6,734 nucleotides of DNA, from positions 1 to 6,734 of the forward strand of contig CAYMIX010000022.1 in the NCBI GenBank assembly GCA_964391185.1, read 5' to 3'. Under the pieces are notes generated by a model. It made no database searches, was not told the origin of the DNA, and worked only from the letters and a program-made list of their open reading frames with translations. Numbering within the stretch: the stretch's first letter is position 1; each line of letters begins with the position of its first letter. This document shows positions 1 to 3,542 of the stretch, piece by piece. This stretch comes from JAKQEM01 sp964391185. Lineage in GTDB: Bacteria > Patescibacteriota > Gracilibacteria > Peribacterales > Peribacteraceae. The translations under genes were made by a program, and so were the position numbers.

Positions 1-491
1 ATGAAATTTCCACCCAATATCTCGCCACGGCACAACAATTGGCCGAGCTTGATATAGATAAGCAGACTCTAGCCGACACTTTAGAATCTGAGGCATGGCC
101 GGTAGAGGAAAAAGTTCGGGCAGTATCTGCTGTCATCCTCAATCTGCAGGCCGAAGCCGATATGGTCAAGGGTACTGCCGACAGGATTGCAAAACGGGCG
201 AAAGCCCTGCAATCAAGGGCAGATGCTTTGCATGATTACTTGTTAGTTAACATGCAAAGAACTGGCATTACCGAGATCAAGGCACTGGATGGCACATTCA
301 AGGCCAAGCTTTATCGTGAGCGTGATGCTAGTGTAGTCATTGATTCAGAGAATTTAATACCGGCGGATTACATGCGAGAAATCCCTGCGCGATGTGAGCC
401 AGATAAAGTCTTAATCAAGAAAGCCATCAATGATGGGTATGAAGTTCCGGGTGCGCATATTGTTAAAAAAGATCGACTAGAAATCAAATGA
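1..491 (+). CDS. Gp157-like siphovirus early protein, 5' end outside the window
   Basis: The reading frame is open to the left edge (first complete codon at 3), so the gene starts outside the window. The residues before the TTG at 39 (EISTQYLATAQQ) fit the N-terminus of Gp157-like proteins, so that TTG is not the start. The visible part is about 162 residues. A long helical, coiled-coil-like segment (roughly EEKVRAVSAV through ALHDYLLVNM) is followed by the characteristic compact C-terminal part with GTFKAKLYRERDASVVI, an IPADYMREIP stretch and a final KKAINDGYEVPGAHIV, which closely resembles the Siphovirus Gp157 family. Members sit in phage early operons near single-strand annealing and SSB genes; their biochemical role is not firmly established (a role in phage resistance in Streptococcus has been proposed). 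The gene looks less GC-rich than the cassettes downstream. The family call is from recognition, not a search. Confidence 0.85.
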   Translation, partial: EISTQYLATAQQLAELDIDKQTLADTLESEAWPVEEKVRAVSAVILNLQAEADMVKGTADRIAKRAKALQSRADALHDYLLVNMQRTGITEIKALDGTFKAKLYRERDASVVIDSENLIPADYMREIPARCEPDKVLIKKAINDGYEVPGAHIVKKDRLEIK

Positions 492-504
492 AAAAGATTG
501 CTAT

Positions 505-525
505 TAGCCACCTAAAGGAGAATGA
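505..525 (+). repeat. 21-bp direct repeat copy 1, carries a ribosome binding site
   Basis: This is identical over 21 bp to 681-701. It contains the Shine-Dalgarno core AAAGGAG (514-520), seven bases before the ATG at 528. After a two-base difference the ATGG start context also matches the second copy. The two copies bracket the 44-aa membrane protein gene, so the unit looks like a duplicated translation start region. Confidence 0.85.
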
Positions 526-527
526 GA

Positions 528-662
528 ATGGACGGAAGAATGTTTGAGGATGTGATACCGGTTCTGATCGGCGTTGGCGTAGCCATCGGGTTTGTGCTCT
601 TCGTCGCGGTGCCGTGGCTATGGCAACTGGTGAAGCCGTGGATTCACGCACTGACATCCTGA
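528..662 (+). CDS. small one-helix membrane protein (44 aa)
   Basis: The product is 44 residues: a short N-terminus (MDGRMFED), one strongly hydrophobic helix of about 20 residues from VIPVLIGVGVAIG to FVAVPWLW, and a short tail with one lysine and two more aromatic residues. It is probably a single-pass inner-membrane peptide. The start at 528 is chosen because AAAGGAG ends seven bases upstream; an in-frame ATG at 522 lies only one base after that motif. The gene follows the Gp157-like gene by 36 bases and is flanked by two copies of a 21-bp repeat. I do not recognise the family. Small hydrophobic phage peptides of this size can be superinfection-exclusion factors, antiholins or toxins, but nothing here decides between them. 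The clear RBS and the coherent helix argue for a real gene. Confidence 0.6.
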   Translation: MDGRMFEDVIPVLIGVGVAIGFVLFVAVPWLWQLVKPWIHALTS

Positions 663-680
663 TGACGCTGCCCTATGAAA

Positions 681-701
681 TAGCCACCTAAAGGAGAATG
701 A
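681..701 (+). repeat. 21-bp direct repeat copy 2, carries a ribosome binding site
   Basis: This is the second exact copy of 505-525, again with AAAGGAG placed before an ATG (704). Here the ATG opens only a 16-codon ORF that stops inside the first attC-like half site, so a good translation start appears to have lost its gene. Confidence 0.85.
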
Positions 702-703
702 CG

Positions 704-754
704 ATGGCACTGAAGCACAGGAGCGAAGCGACGACGGCGGCACGTCCGGGTTAA
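704..754 (+). other. 16-codon ORF behind a strong RBS, probable decapitated gene start
   Basis: The ATG at 704 lies after an AAAGGAG motif in the second 21-bp repeat copy and runs 16 codons to TAA at 752-754. The stop falls within the attC-like 3' half (about 745-768). The arrangement parallels 2213-2302, where an RBS and ATG also precede the 3' half of an attC by a few dozen bases. The simplest reading is a former gene start whose coding body was replaced or displaced by cassette insertion. It could also act as a short translated leader for the cassettes behind it. There is no evidence that the peptide does anything. Confidence 0.25.
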
Positions 755-768
755 GCGCCGGGTTAGGC
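745..768 (+). repeat. attC-like 3' half site (site A)
   Basis: TCCGGGTTAAGCGCCGG followed by the consensus R' box GTTAGGC (762-768) closely matches the right halves of the sites ending at 1456 and 2300. No matching R'' and L'' arm is visible upstream, so this is a half site marking the left edge of the array. Confidence 0.65.
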
Positions 769-782
769 GAAGAGGACGAAGA

Positions 783-1052
783 ATGAGAGAGCTGACAAAA
801 GGCCCATGGAAGGCCAAGCGACTGGCGACGTATCAGGAGCCGGGATGGGTTGTGCTGTGGCCTGACAAGGGCGGCACCCACATGAGGCGCTTGGACAGTA
901 ACGGAAATTTCACAGGCCCGGATGCGGCATTGATCGCGGCAGCGCCTGAACTGCTCGCTGCCGCGAAGAAGGTGAATGCACTGAGCATCCAGACCGAAGC
1001 GCACAAGGAATTGCGCGCGGCGATTGCAAAGGCTACCGAGCATGACGCCTAA
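783..1052 (+). CDS. cassette 1 ORF, small phage-type protein with IAAAPELL motif (89 aa)
   Basis: The 89-residue product has a basic N-terminus (MRELTKGPWKAKR), a short beta-type middle (GWVVLWPDKGG, THMRRLDSNGNF) and a helical C-terminus containing DAALIAAAPELLAAAKKV. The NA-LIAAAPELL type motif recurs in many small phage and prophage proteins of unknown function, so this is a recognisable phage-associated type without an assigned role. AGAGGA at 771-776 lies six bases before the ATG. The stop codon TAA is part of the R'' box GCCTAAC (1047-1053), the usual arrangement for a cassette gene, and the ATG is only 14 bases after the R' box at its left end. The gene therefore fills its cassette completely and has no room for a promoter, so it depends on transcription from upstream. 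Confidence 0.75.
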   Translation: MRELTKGPWKAKRLATYQEPGWVVLWPDKGGTHMRRLDSNGNFTGPDAALIAAAPELLAAAKKVNALSIQTEAHKELRAAIAKATEHDA

Positions 1053-1065
1053 CGCAGAGTTAGGC
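1047..1065 (+). repeat. collapsed attC site (site B), 19-bp palindrome
   Basis: R'' GCCTAAC and R' GTTAGGC are perfect inverted repeats separated by only GCAGA. The first 13 bases match the left end of the site at 1402, so the central stem appears to have been deleted, plausibly between the GTTA-like bases of L'' and the GTTA of R'. Both boxes still pair with those of the neighbouring units. Confidence 0.75.
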
Positions 1066-1079
1066 GAGGAGGATTGAAT

Positions 1080-1292
1080 ATGAACGGACAATGGAACTGG
1101 CTGATCGGGCGCAAGTTGAGCCTTGGAGAAGTGATTGATGTCTTCGGAGAATCGGCAACCGTGCGGCACGGCGACGATGAAACACGGGTGCTGCTGTGCG
1201 AGTTGCTGGAGGAAGACTACAAGGCGCACGACCGCTACGACTCCGCGCTGGACGAGGCATGGAGCACTGGCGACGGAGCGTACAGGCCATGA
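1080..1292 (+). CDS. cassette 2 ORF a, acidic protein of unknown function (70 aa)
   Basis: The product is 70 residues: NGQWNWLIGRKLSLGEVIDV, then a basic patch (ATVRHGDDETRV) and a strongly acidic C-terminal half (CELLEEDYKAHDRYDSALDEAW). I do not recognise a family. The start at 1080 is chosen over a TTG at 1074 because the very strong AGGAGG (1067-1072) is seven bases upstream of the ATG. That RBS begins immediately after the R' box GTTAGGC, so it belongs to the cassette itself. The stop TGA (1290-1292) overlaps the ATG of the next ORF as ATGA, indicating translational coupling. A small acidic protein in phage accessory DNA could be an inhibitor of a host protein, but that is only a possibility. 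Confidence 0.7.
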   Translation: MNGQWNWLIGRKLSLGEVIDVFGESATVRHGDDETRVLLCELLEEDYKAHDRYDSALDEAWSTGDGAYRP

Positions 1293-1546
1293 AAACATGC
1301 GCGACATGCAATGCCAGCCACAAGAACACCGTTGAGCGCGTGCTGCGCTGCATGGGTTGCGTGGCAAAGCCGAGCGGCAACAGCAACTGGCGGCCATTGG
1401 TGCCTAACGCAGAGCTAACCGGCCGCGAAGCGGTCCGGTTGGACGCCGGGTTATGCGGCGAAAAAACTGGAGAGTGTCCCTATTGCGGAGCGCCGAACAA
1501 ACGCAAATGTTTTTGTAAAAGGAGAAGAAGATGCAAGAGCAACTGA
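1289..1546 (+). CDS. cassette 2 ORF b, zinc-ribbon protein read through an attC site (85 aa)
   Basis: The ORF starts at an ATGA overlap with the previous gene. Residues 4-24 hold a CxxC...CxxC zinc ribbon (CATC and CMGC). Residues 39-55 (PNAELTG through DAGL) are encoded by the attC site 1402-1456, and the frame continues into the next cassette, where CPYC (63-66) and CFC (74-76) give a second cysteine cluster before a basic tail (KRRRRCKSN). It overlaps the next ORF by 16 bases. Most cassette genes stop at R''; this one has no stop there because it reads GCCTAAC in a different frame. The second cysteine cluster comes from cassette 3 sequence, so the protein looks like a chance fusion across a recombination junction. 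Whether the tail is functional or merely run-on is unknown. Confidence 0.55.
   Translation: MKTCATCNASHKNTVERVLRCMGCVAKPSGNSNWRPLVPNAELTGREAVRLDAGLCGEKTGECPYCGAPNKRKCFCKRRRRCKSN
1402..1456 (+). repeat. attC recombination site, 55 bp (site C)
   Basis: R'' GCCTAAC (1402-1408) and R' GTTATGC (1450-1456) flank a strong imperfect hairpin: the AACCGG arm with CCGC, a GAA loop, GCGG, an unpaired T, and CCGGTT. L'' (GAGCTAACCGG) and L' (CCGGTTGGAC) pair with small mismatches, as in known attC sites. R' departs from the GTTRRRY consensus at one position, but is exactly mirrored by the R'' at 1792. Confidence 0.8.
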
Positions 1547-1797
1547 TGATGTATGACCCAGCAACCGGAATGCAAAAGCCCTACCCGAGCCACGCCGAGC
1601 AATGGCGGAAGTTTCACGGCGAGATGGCATGGCTGTTCAATCCTTGGACAGGCACAAGGCGGCACGCTCTTGATGTTGGTAGCGACACCTTTGGGCGTGG
1701 TATTCGCATAGAGGATTGCTTAGAGCGCGCGGCAGTGATGAGCCAAGCGCAGGGATCAAGCCAACAAATACGCGGAGGAATTCTCCGTGACGCATAA
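1531..1797 (+). CDS. cassette 3 ORF, protein of unknown function (88 aa)
   Basis: The 88-residue product starts MQEQLMMYDPATGMQKPYPS and continues with an aromatic-rich stretch (EQWRKFHGEMAWLFNPWTG) and TRRHALDVGSDTFGRGI. The latter resembles small phage proteins with a PWTG...DV.SD pattern, but I cannot name a family with confidence. AAAAGGAG (1517-1524) sits six bases before the ATG. The TAA stop (1795-1797) lies inside the R'' box GCATAAC, the classic placement for an integron cassette gene. Unlike the neighbouring units, about 75 bases separate the R' box (1450-1456) from the start codon; the tail of the preceding zinc-ribbon ORF occupies that leader, so translation may be coupled through the 16-base overlap. 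Confidence 0.7.
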   Translation: MQEQLMMYDPATGMQKPYPSHAEQWRKFHGEMAWLFNPWTGTRRHALDVGSDTFGRGIRIEDCLERAAVMSQAQGSSQQIRGGILRDA

Positions 1798-1863
1798 CGT
1801 AAAAGTGAGGGGGCCGGAGGCGGCATTATCGCCGGAGGCTCCCTCTCAACTGCCGGGTTGTGC
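1792..1863 (+). repeat. attC recombination site, 72 bp (site D)
   Basis: R'' GCATAAC (1792-1798) and R' GTTGTGC (1857-1863) flank a long imperfect hairpin. AGTGAGGG (from 1804) pairs with CCCTCTCAACT (1841-1851), leaving two unpaired bases on one strand like the extrahelical bases of known attC hairpins. Inside it, GGCG and CGCC pair around a CATTAT-type loop, flanked by symmetric GGA bulges. Structurally this is the best attC candidate in the window. Confidence 0.85.
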
Positions 1864-1884
1864 GGCGCGGATTTTGGAGAAATG

Positions 1885-2223
1885 ATGGACCCGACAACAG
1901 AGCAGATTGGCGACGTGCTGACCTCACTGGCAGCGAGGGCCGACAGCGAACTGATGGCGCTCGAAGAGGCAGCGCTCGCGGCGCAATGGTACTGGCGGTG
2001 GGAGGAAGGGCGAAGCATTGAGTGGAACACCTACAAGTTCAGCGACTTGCTGGAAATGCACAAGCGGCGGTGCCGGCGATGGGAGGAACACCACAACGGA
2101 AACTGCTGCGTCGTGGAGCGCGTGCGCGACAAGTACGTGATGCCGCGAGTGCGCGAATTCCTGGCCGCGCTAGCGACGCACAACGTAGAGCTAACCGGCG
2201 CTGCGCGCCACGAAAGGGAGTAA
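1885..2223 (+). CDS. cassette 4 ORF, charged helical protein of unknown function (112 aa)
   Basis: The product is about 112 residues and looks almost wholly helical. It has an acidic N-terminal half (TEQIGDVLTSLAARADSEL, MALEEAALAAQ), a tryptophan cluster (QWYWRWEEGRSIEWN), then a basic section (LEMHKRRCRRWEEHHNGNCC) and VERVRDKYVMPRVREFLAAL. No family is recognised. The start at 1885 is preferred over 1882 and the upstream TTG because GGAG (1876-1879) is five bases before it. The last residues (HNVELTGAARHERE) are encoded by the left half of the attC at 2178-2300: the frame passes R'' without stopping and ends at TAA 2221. The NVELTG peptide matches NAELTG in the other read-through ORF because both translate the same L'' arm. 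Confidence 0.7.
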   Translation: MDPTTEQIGDVLTSLAARADSELMALEEAALAAQWYWRWEEGRSIEWNTYKFSDLLEMHKRRCRRWEEHHNGNCCVVERVRDKYVMPRVREFLAALATHNVELTGAARHERE

Positions 2224-2300
2224 GAGCGATGACGATTGAGAAACCGCAAGACTCAGCAGCGACTACGGGCGCAGCGTCCGCGTTGAGCGCCGGGTTGGGG
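2178..2300 (+). repeat. long attC recombination site, 123 bp, with a gene start in its loop (site E)
   Basis: R'' GCACAAC (2178-2184) and L'' GAGCTAACCGG (2188-2198) form the left arm. On the right lie TCCGCGTTGAGCGCCGG and the R' box GTTGGGG (2294-2300), which extends as GTTGGGGGC to 2302. CGCTGCGC (2199-2206) pairs exactly with GCGCAGCG (2269-2276), closing a loop of about 60 bases that carries an RBS and ATG. The length is within the known range for attC sites. The R' deviates from consensus at its last base. Confidence 0.7.
2213..2231 (+). promoter_or_regulatory. RBS and start codon inside the attC loop
   Basis: AAAGGGAG (2213-2220) is followed eight bases later by ATG (2229-2231). Both lie in the unpaired loop between the arms of the 123-bp attC. 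They decide the start of the ORF ending at 2576. Confidence 0.6.
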
Positions 2301-2576
2301 GCGAGGCCGATCAACTGCGACCAAGTTGCATGGATGCTCAACGCCATTGAGCGCTACCTGCCGCCGACGCAACACCCACGAGTAAGCCGGGCGAGGGAAA
2401 TGCAAAAGTACGCGCTACTGTACGAGTTGATGGAAGTGGCACACCTGTATTTCGAGGACGCCAGCGCGCAGCACAACGGAACGCCTAGCGACGTGAGGCG
2501 GTTTCAGTTCGCATCGAAGGCGGCGGAAGCTGATGCGTGGAACACCACGCAGATGAAAGCCCCCAACGTGAAGTAG
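2229..2576 (+). CDS. cassette 5 ORF with attC-encoded N-terminus, unknown function (115 aa)
   Basis: The 115-residue product begins MTIEKPQDSAATTGAASALS; about the first 24 residues are translated from the loop and right arm of the attC ending at 2300. The cassette proper starts at 2295 and encodes an apparently folded helical protein: NCDQVAWMLNAIERYLPPTQ, SRAREMQKYALLYELMEVAH and LYFEDASAQHNG. I do not recognise a family. The start at 2229 has AAAGGGAG eight bases upstream; an in-frame ATG at 2333 has no evident RBS and would cut into the conserved-looking core. The attC-derived leader is therefore probably translated, a fusion made when the cassette joined. The frame runs through the R'' of its own site (2561-2567) and stops at TAG 2574. 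Confidence 0.65.
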   Translation: MTIEKPQDSAATTGAASALSAGLGARPINCDQVAWMLNAIERYLPPTQHPRVSRAREMQKYALLYELMEVAHLYFEDASAQHNGTPSDVRRFQFASKAAEADAWNTTQMKAPNVK

Positions 2577-2580
2577 ACCC
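2559..2580 (+). repeat. attC-like 5' half site at the array end (site F)
   Basis: GCCCCCAAC (2559-2567) is the exact nine-base reverse complement of the R' box at 2294-2302, followed by GTGAAGTAG, which resembles the AACG-purine start of the other L'' arms. No convincing L' arm or R' box follows, so the right end of the array is truncated. Confidence 0.6.
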
Positions 2581-2655
2581 CAAACCATGCAATTAAAATA
2601 CAAAAAAACCTAGTTAAACCCTGCCATGCCATCATTGAAATCCGACATTTACATT

Positions 2656-2677
2656 GCGGAAGGTTTTATCTTCTCGC
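2656..2677. terminator. weak stem-loop between the convergent blocks
   Basis: GCGGAAG pairs with CTTCTCGC across a seven-base AT-rich loop with one bulged T. It lies between the convergent gene ends (2576 on + and 2698 on -). No U tract follows on either strand, so a terminator role is only suggested by position. Nothing else is recognisable in 2577-2697, which is AT-rich. Confidence 0.2.
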
Positions 2678-2697
2678 GTTCCCTTGGCAGAATTTAC

Positions 2698-2910
2698 TTA
2701 TTTGCCATTCCTTGCCCGTGCATCCTCTTCCTCTTGGTATCCAGTTGCACATTCAAAGTCACAAAATAACATGCCTGCGCCGGTATATTCAGAGCAATAA
2801 TGACAGAATCCGACCGGATAGAGTTTTTTTATCGGCTTTCTGGCGTGAGCAATGGCAAGCTCGCGGTATTTTTCCTCATGCTCGCTGGCTTGGTCGTAGA
2901 AGTCAGTCAT
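2698..2910 (-). CDS. small zinc-ribbon protein (70 aa)
   Basis: The 70-residue product has an acidic N-terminal helix (MTDFYDQASEHEEKYRELAI), a basic linker (ARKPIKKLYPVG), then C36xxC39, ten residues, C50xxxC54, and an acidic tail. The pattern GFCHYC...LFCDFEC resembles small treble-clef or zinc-ribbon phage proteins often placed beside lysis genes. DksA/TraR-type zinc fingers share the size and cysteine logic but have a different spacing. The ATG overlaps the stop of the Rz gene as ATGA, so it is the last cistron of the coupled late operon. Its role is unknown; nucleic acid or protein binding is the usual expectation for such a fold. I see no clear terminator behind it. Confidence 0.75.
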   Translation of the reverse strand: MTDFYDQASEHEEKYRELAIAHARKPIKKLYPVGFCHYCSEYTGAGMLFCDFECATGYQEEEDARARNGK

Positions 2911-3341
2911 TTCATTGTCCCGTCATAGGCCGCATAACAGGCTTCAAGTCCGGCGTCTTGGATTGCAGCGGCTGCGGCGTACCGCTCAAGAAACTCCGCA
3001 TGGCTTCTTGCCAGTTCAGCCCCGTTTGCGTCCTTGCAGTCAACTCTGGCGGTTGCGGGCAAGTGTTCTGGCCGCTCGGGGCGGTCGCGCAGGCTGATAA
3101 TAGCAACGTCAAGATGATGCTGCACTTCTGCCAGTTTTTCAGCTTGCTTTGTTGTAACTTCATTTACTTCCTCCTGCCATTGGGTTTCTATATCACGAGC
3201 CTTCTGTAATGCCTGAGCGCGTTCGCTTTCCAGCTTCGCTACCATGCGTGCATGCTCCGCATTACTCCCGTGGGCGTGCCAGTAGAAGCCATTGAGCACG
3301 AATGCGCCCAGCAGCACCAGCAGTGCCCACGGGTTGAACAT
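2907..3341 (-). CDS. Rz: Rz-like inner-membrane spanin (i-spanin), 144 aa
   Basis: The N-terminal signal anchor (PWALLVLLGAFVLNGFYW, about residues 4-21) is followed by a long charged coiled-coil periplasmic segment (AKLESERAQALQKARDIETQ onward, rich in Q, E, A and K) and a C-terminal part with a further helix. Size, topology and position after endolysin and holin candidates match Rz. In Gram-negative phage lysis the i-spanin joins the outer-membrane lipoprotein Rz1 and the complex fuses the two membranes after peptidoglycan breakdown. The strongest support is the nested lipoprotein ORF in another frame. It starts two bases after the stop of the 62-aa holin-like gene, with only a weak RBS, so coupling is likely. 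Confidence 0.88.
   Translation of the reverse strand: MFNPWALLVLLGAFVLNGFYWHAHGSNAEHARMVAKLESERAQALQKARDIETQWQEEVNEVTTKQAEKLAEVQHHLDVAIISLRDRPERPEHLPATARVDCKDANGAELARSHAEFLERYAAAAAIQDAGLEACYAAYDGTMK
2912..3163 (-). CDS. Rz1: Rz1-like outer-membrane spanin lipoprotein nested in Rz (83 aa)
   Basis: This lies in a different frame wholly inside the Rz gene. It has a basic N-terminus (MKLQQSKLKNWQK), a hydrophobic stretch (SIILTLLLSA) and a lipobox LLSAC with Cys25 as the predicted lipidated residue, giving a mature lipoprotein of about 59 residues. The mature part has several prolines (TAPSGQNTCPQPPELTA), as in Rz1 proteins, and contains no other hydrophobic segment. It would be the o-spanin partner of the surrounding Rz. 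Complete nesting of Rz1 in Rz is the lambda-type architecture. The stop is five bases inside the end of Rz. Confidence 0.85.
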   Translation of the reverse strand: MKLQQSKLKNWQKCSIILTLLLSACATAPSGQNTCPQPPELTARTQTGLNWQEAMRSFLSGTPQPLQSKTPDLKPVMRPMTGQ

Positions 3342-3343
3342 GA

Positions 3344-3532
3344 TCAGCCGATCTTCGTTGTTGCGCGTACCCGGCCATAGATCGCCATCAATCCACCAAT
3401 CACGGCAACGAATGACTCTGCCAGCCCATCTGTCCCGCCAATATCGAATCCTGCCGCCTTGGCAATCGAGGCCAGAATGGAAATGATGGCACCCCAGATA
3501 GTCACCGAAGTTAATGCGCTTTTTGTATCCAT
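3344..3532 (-). CDS. small holin-like membrane protein (62 aa)
   Basis: The 62-residue product begins MDTKSALTSVTIWGAIISIL, with a first hydrophobic helix through ASIAKAAG. A short polar turn (FDIGGTDGL) precedes a second helix (FVAVIGGLMAIYGRV), and the tail is basic. The MDTK...T.WG start and IYGRVRA end closely resemble a widespread family of two-helix phage proteins encoded next to endolysins and usually annotated as holins. Holins form lesions in the inner membrane that time lysis. AAGGAG six bases before the ATG gives a good RBS, and it overlaps the stop codon of the endolysin gene (TAAGGAG), so the two are tightly linked. Confidence 0.7.
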   Translation of the reverse strand: MDTKSALTSVTIWGAIISILASIAKAAGFDIGGTDGLAESFVAVIGGLMAIYGRVRATTKIG

Positions 3533-3542
3533 GTAAATCTCC

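Larger units (their letters stand above)
763..2567 (+). mobile_element. integron-type gene cassette array without integrase (CALIN-like), five units
   Basis: Five consecutive units, each with one or two small + strand ORFs, are delimited by attC-like sites. Using the known cleavage point G/TT in R', complete units run 763-1059, 1060-1450, 1451-1857 and 1858-2294; the fifth begins at 2295 and ends in a half site near 2567. For every unit the R' box at its start is the exact reverse complement of the R'' box at its end: 762-768 with 1047-1053, 1059-1065 with 1402-1408, 1450-1456 with 1792-1798, 1857-1863 with 2178-2184, and 2294-2302 with 2559-2567 (nine bases). This is what cassettes excised and inserted by an integron integrase show. 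The sites share conserved neighbours (AACG then purine-rich bases after R''; CGCCGG or TGCCGG before R' in four sites). No intI gene is in the window. All units point the same way as the upstream phage operon. Confidence 0.8.

Noticed and set aside
39..41. TTG as start of the Gp157-like gene
   Set aside because: The same frame is open to the left edge and the preceding residues look like a Gp157 N-terminus, so the gene is truncated by the window instead.
488..547. 19-codon ORF starting in the ATGA overlap with the Gp157-like stop
   Set aside because: It runs across the RBS and start of the 44-aa gene, and no RBS of its own is convincing.
1047..1065. 19-bp palindrome as a regulator operator or terminator
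   Set aside because: The box sequences match the attC series and their partners at 762 and 1402; a terminator would need a U tract, and AGGAGG follows instead.
618..1397. Long minus-strand ORF of 259 codons opposite the first cassettes
   Set aside because: It spans two cassette boundaries, is rich in Ser/Arg/Cys with no domain pattern, and lies opposite ORFs with good ribosome binding sites; it is a by-product of GC-rich codon bias.
2613..2619. GTTAAAC as the R' box completing the last attC
   Set aside because: It fits GTTRRRY but has no L' arm pairing with the GTGAAGTAG region and no partner R'' box downstream; probably chance in AT-rich DNA.
2577..2697. Promoter or small RNA gene in the convergent gap
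   Set aside because: Both neighbouring genes end here, so no promoter is needed; no -35/-10 pair or strong terminator stem stood out.
2712..3209. Plus-strand ORF of 165 codons
   Set aside because: It is the antisense of the zinc-ribbon and Rz/Rz1 genes, which have clear domain signatures; its translation shows no recognisable feature.
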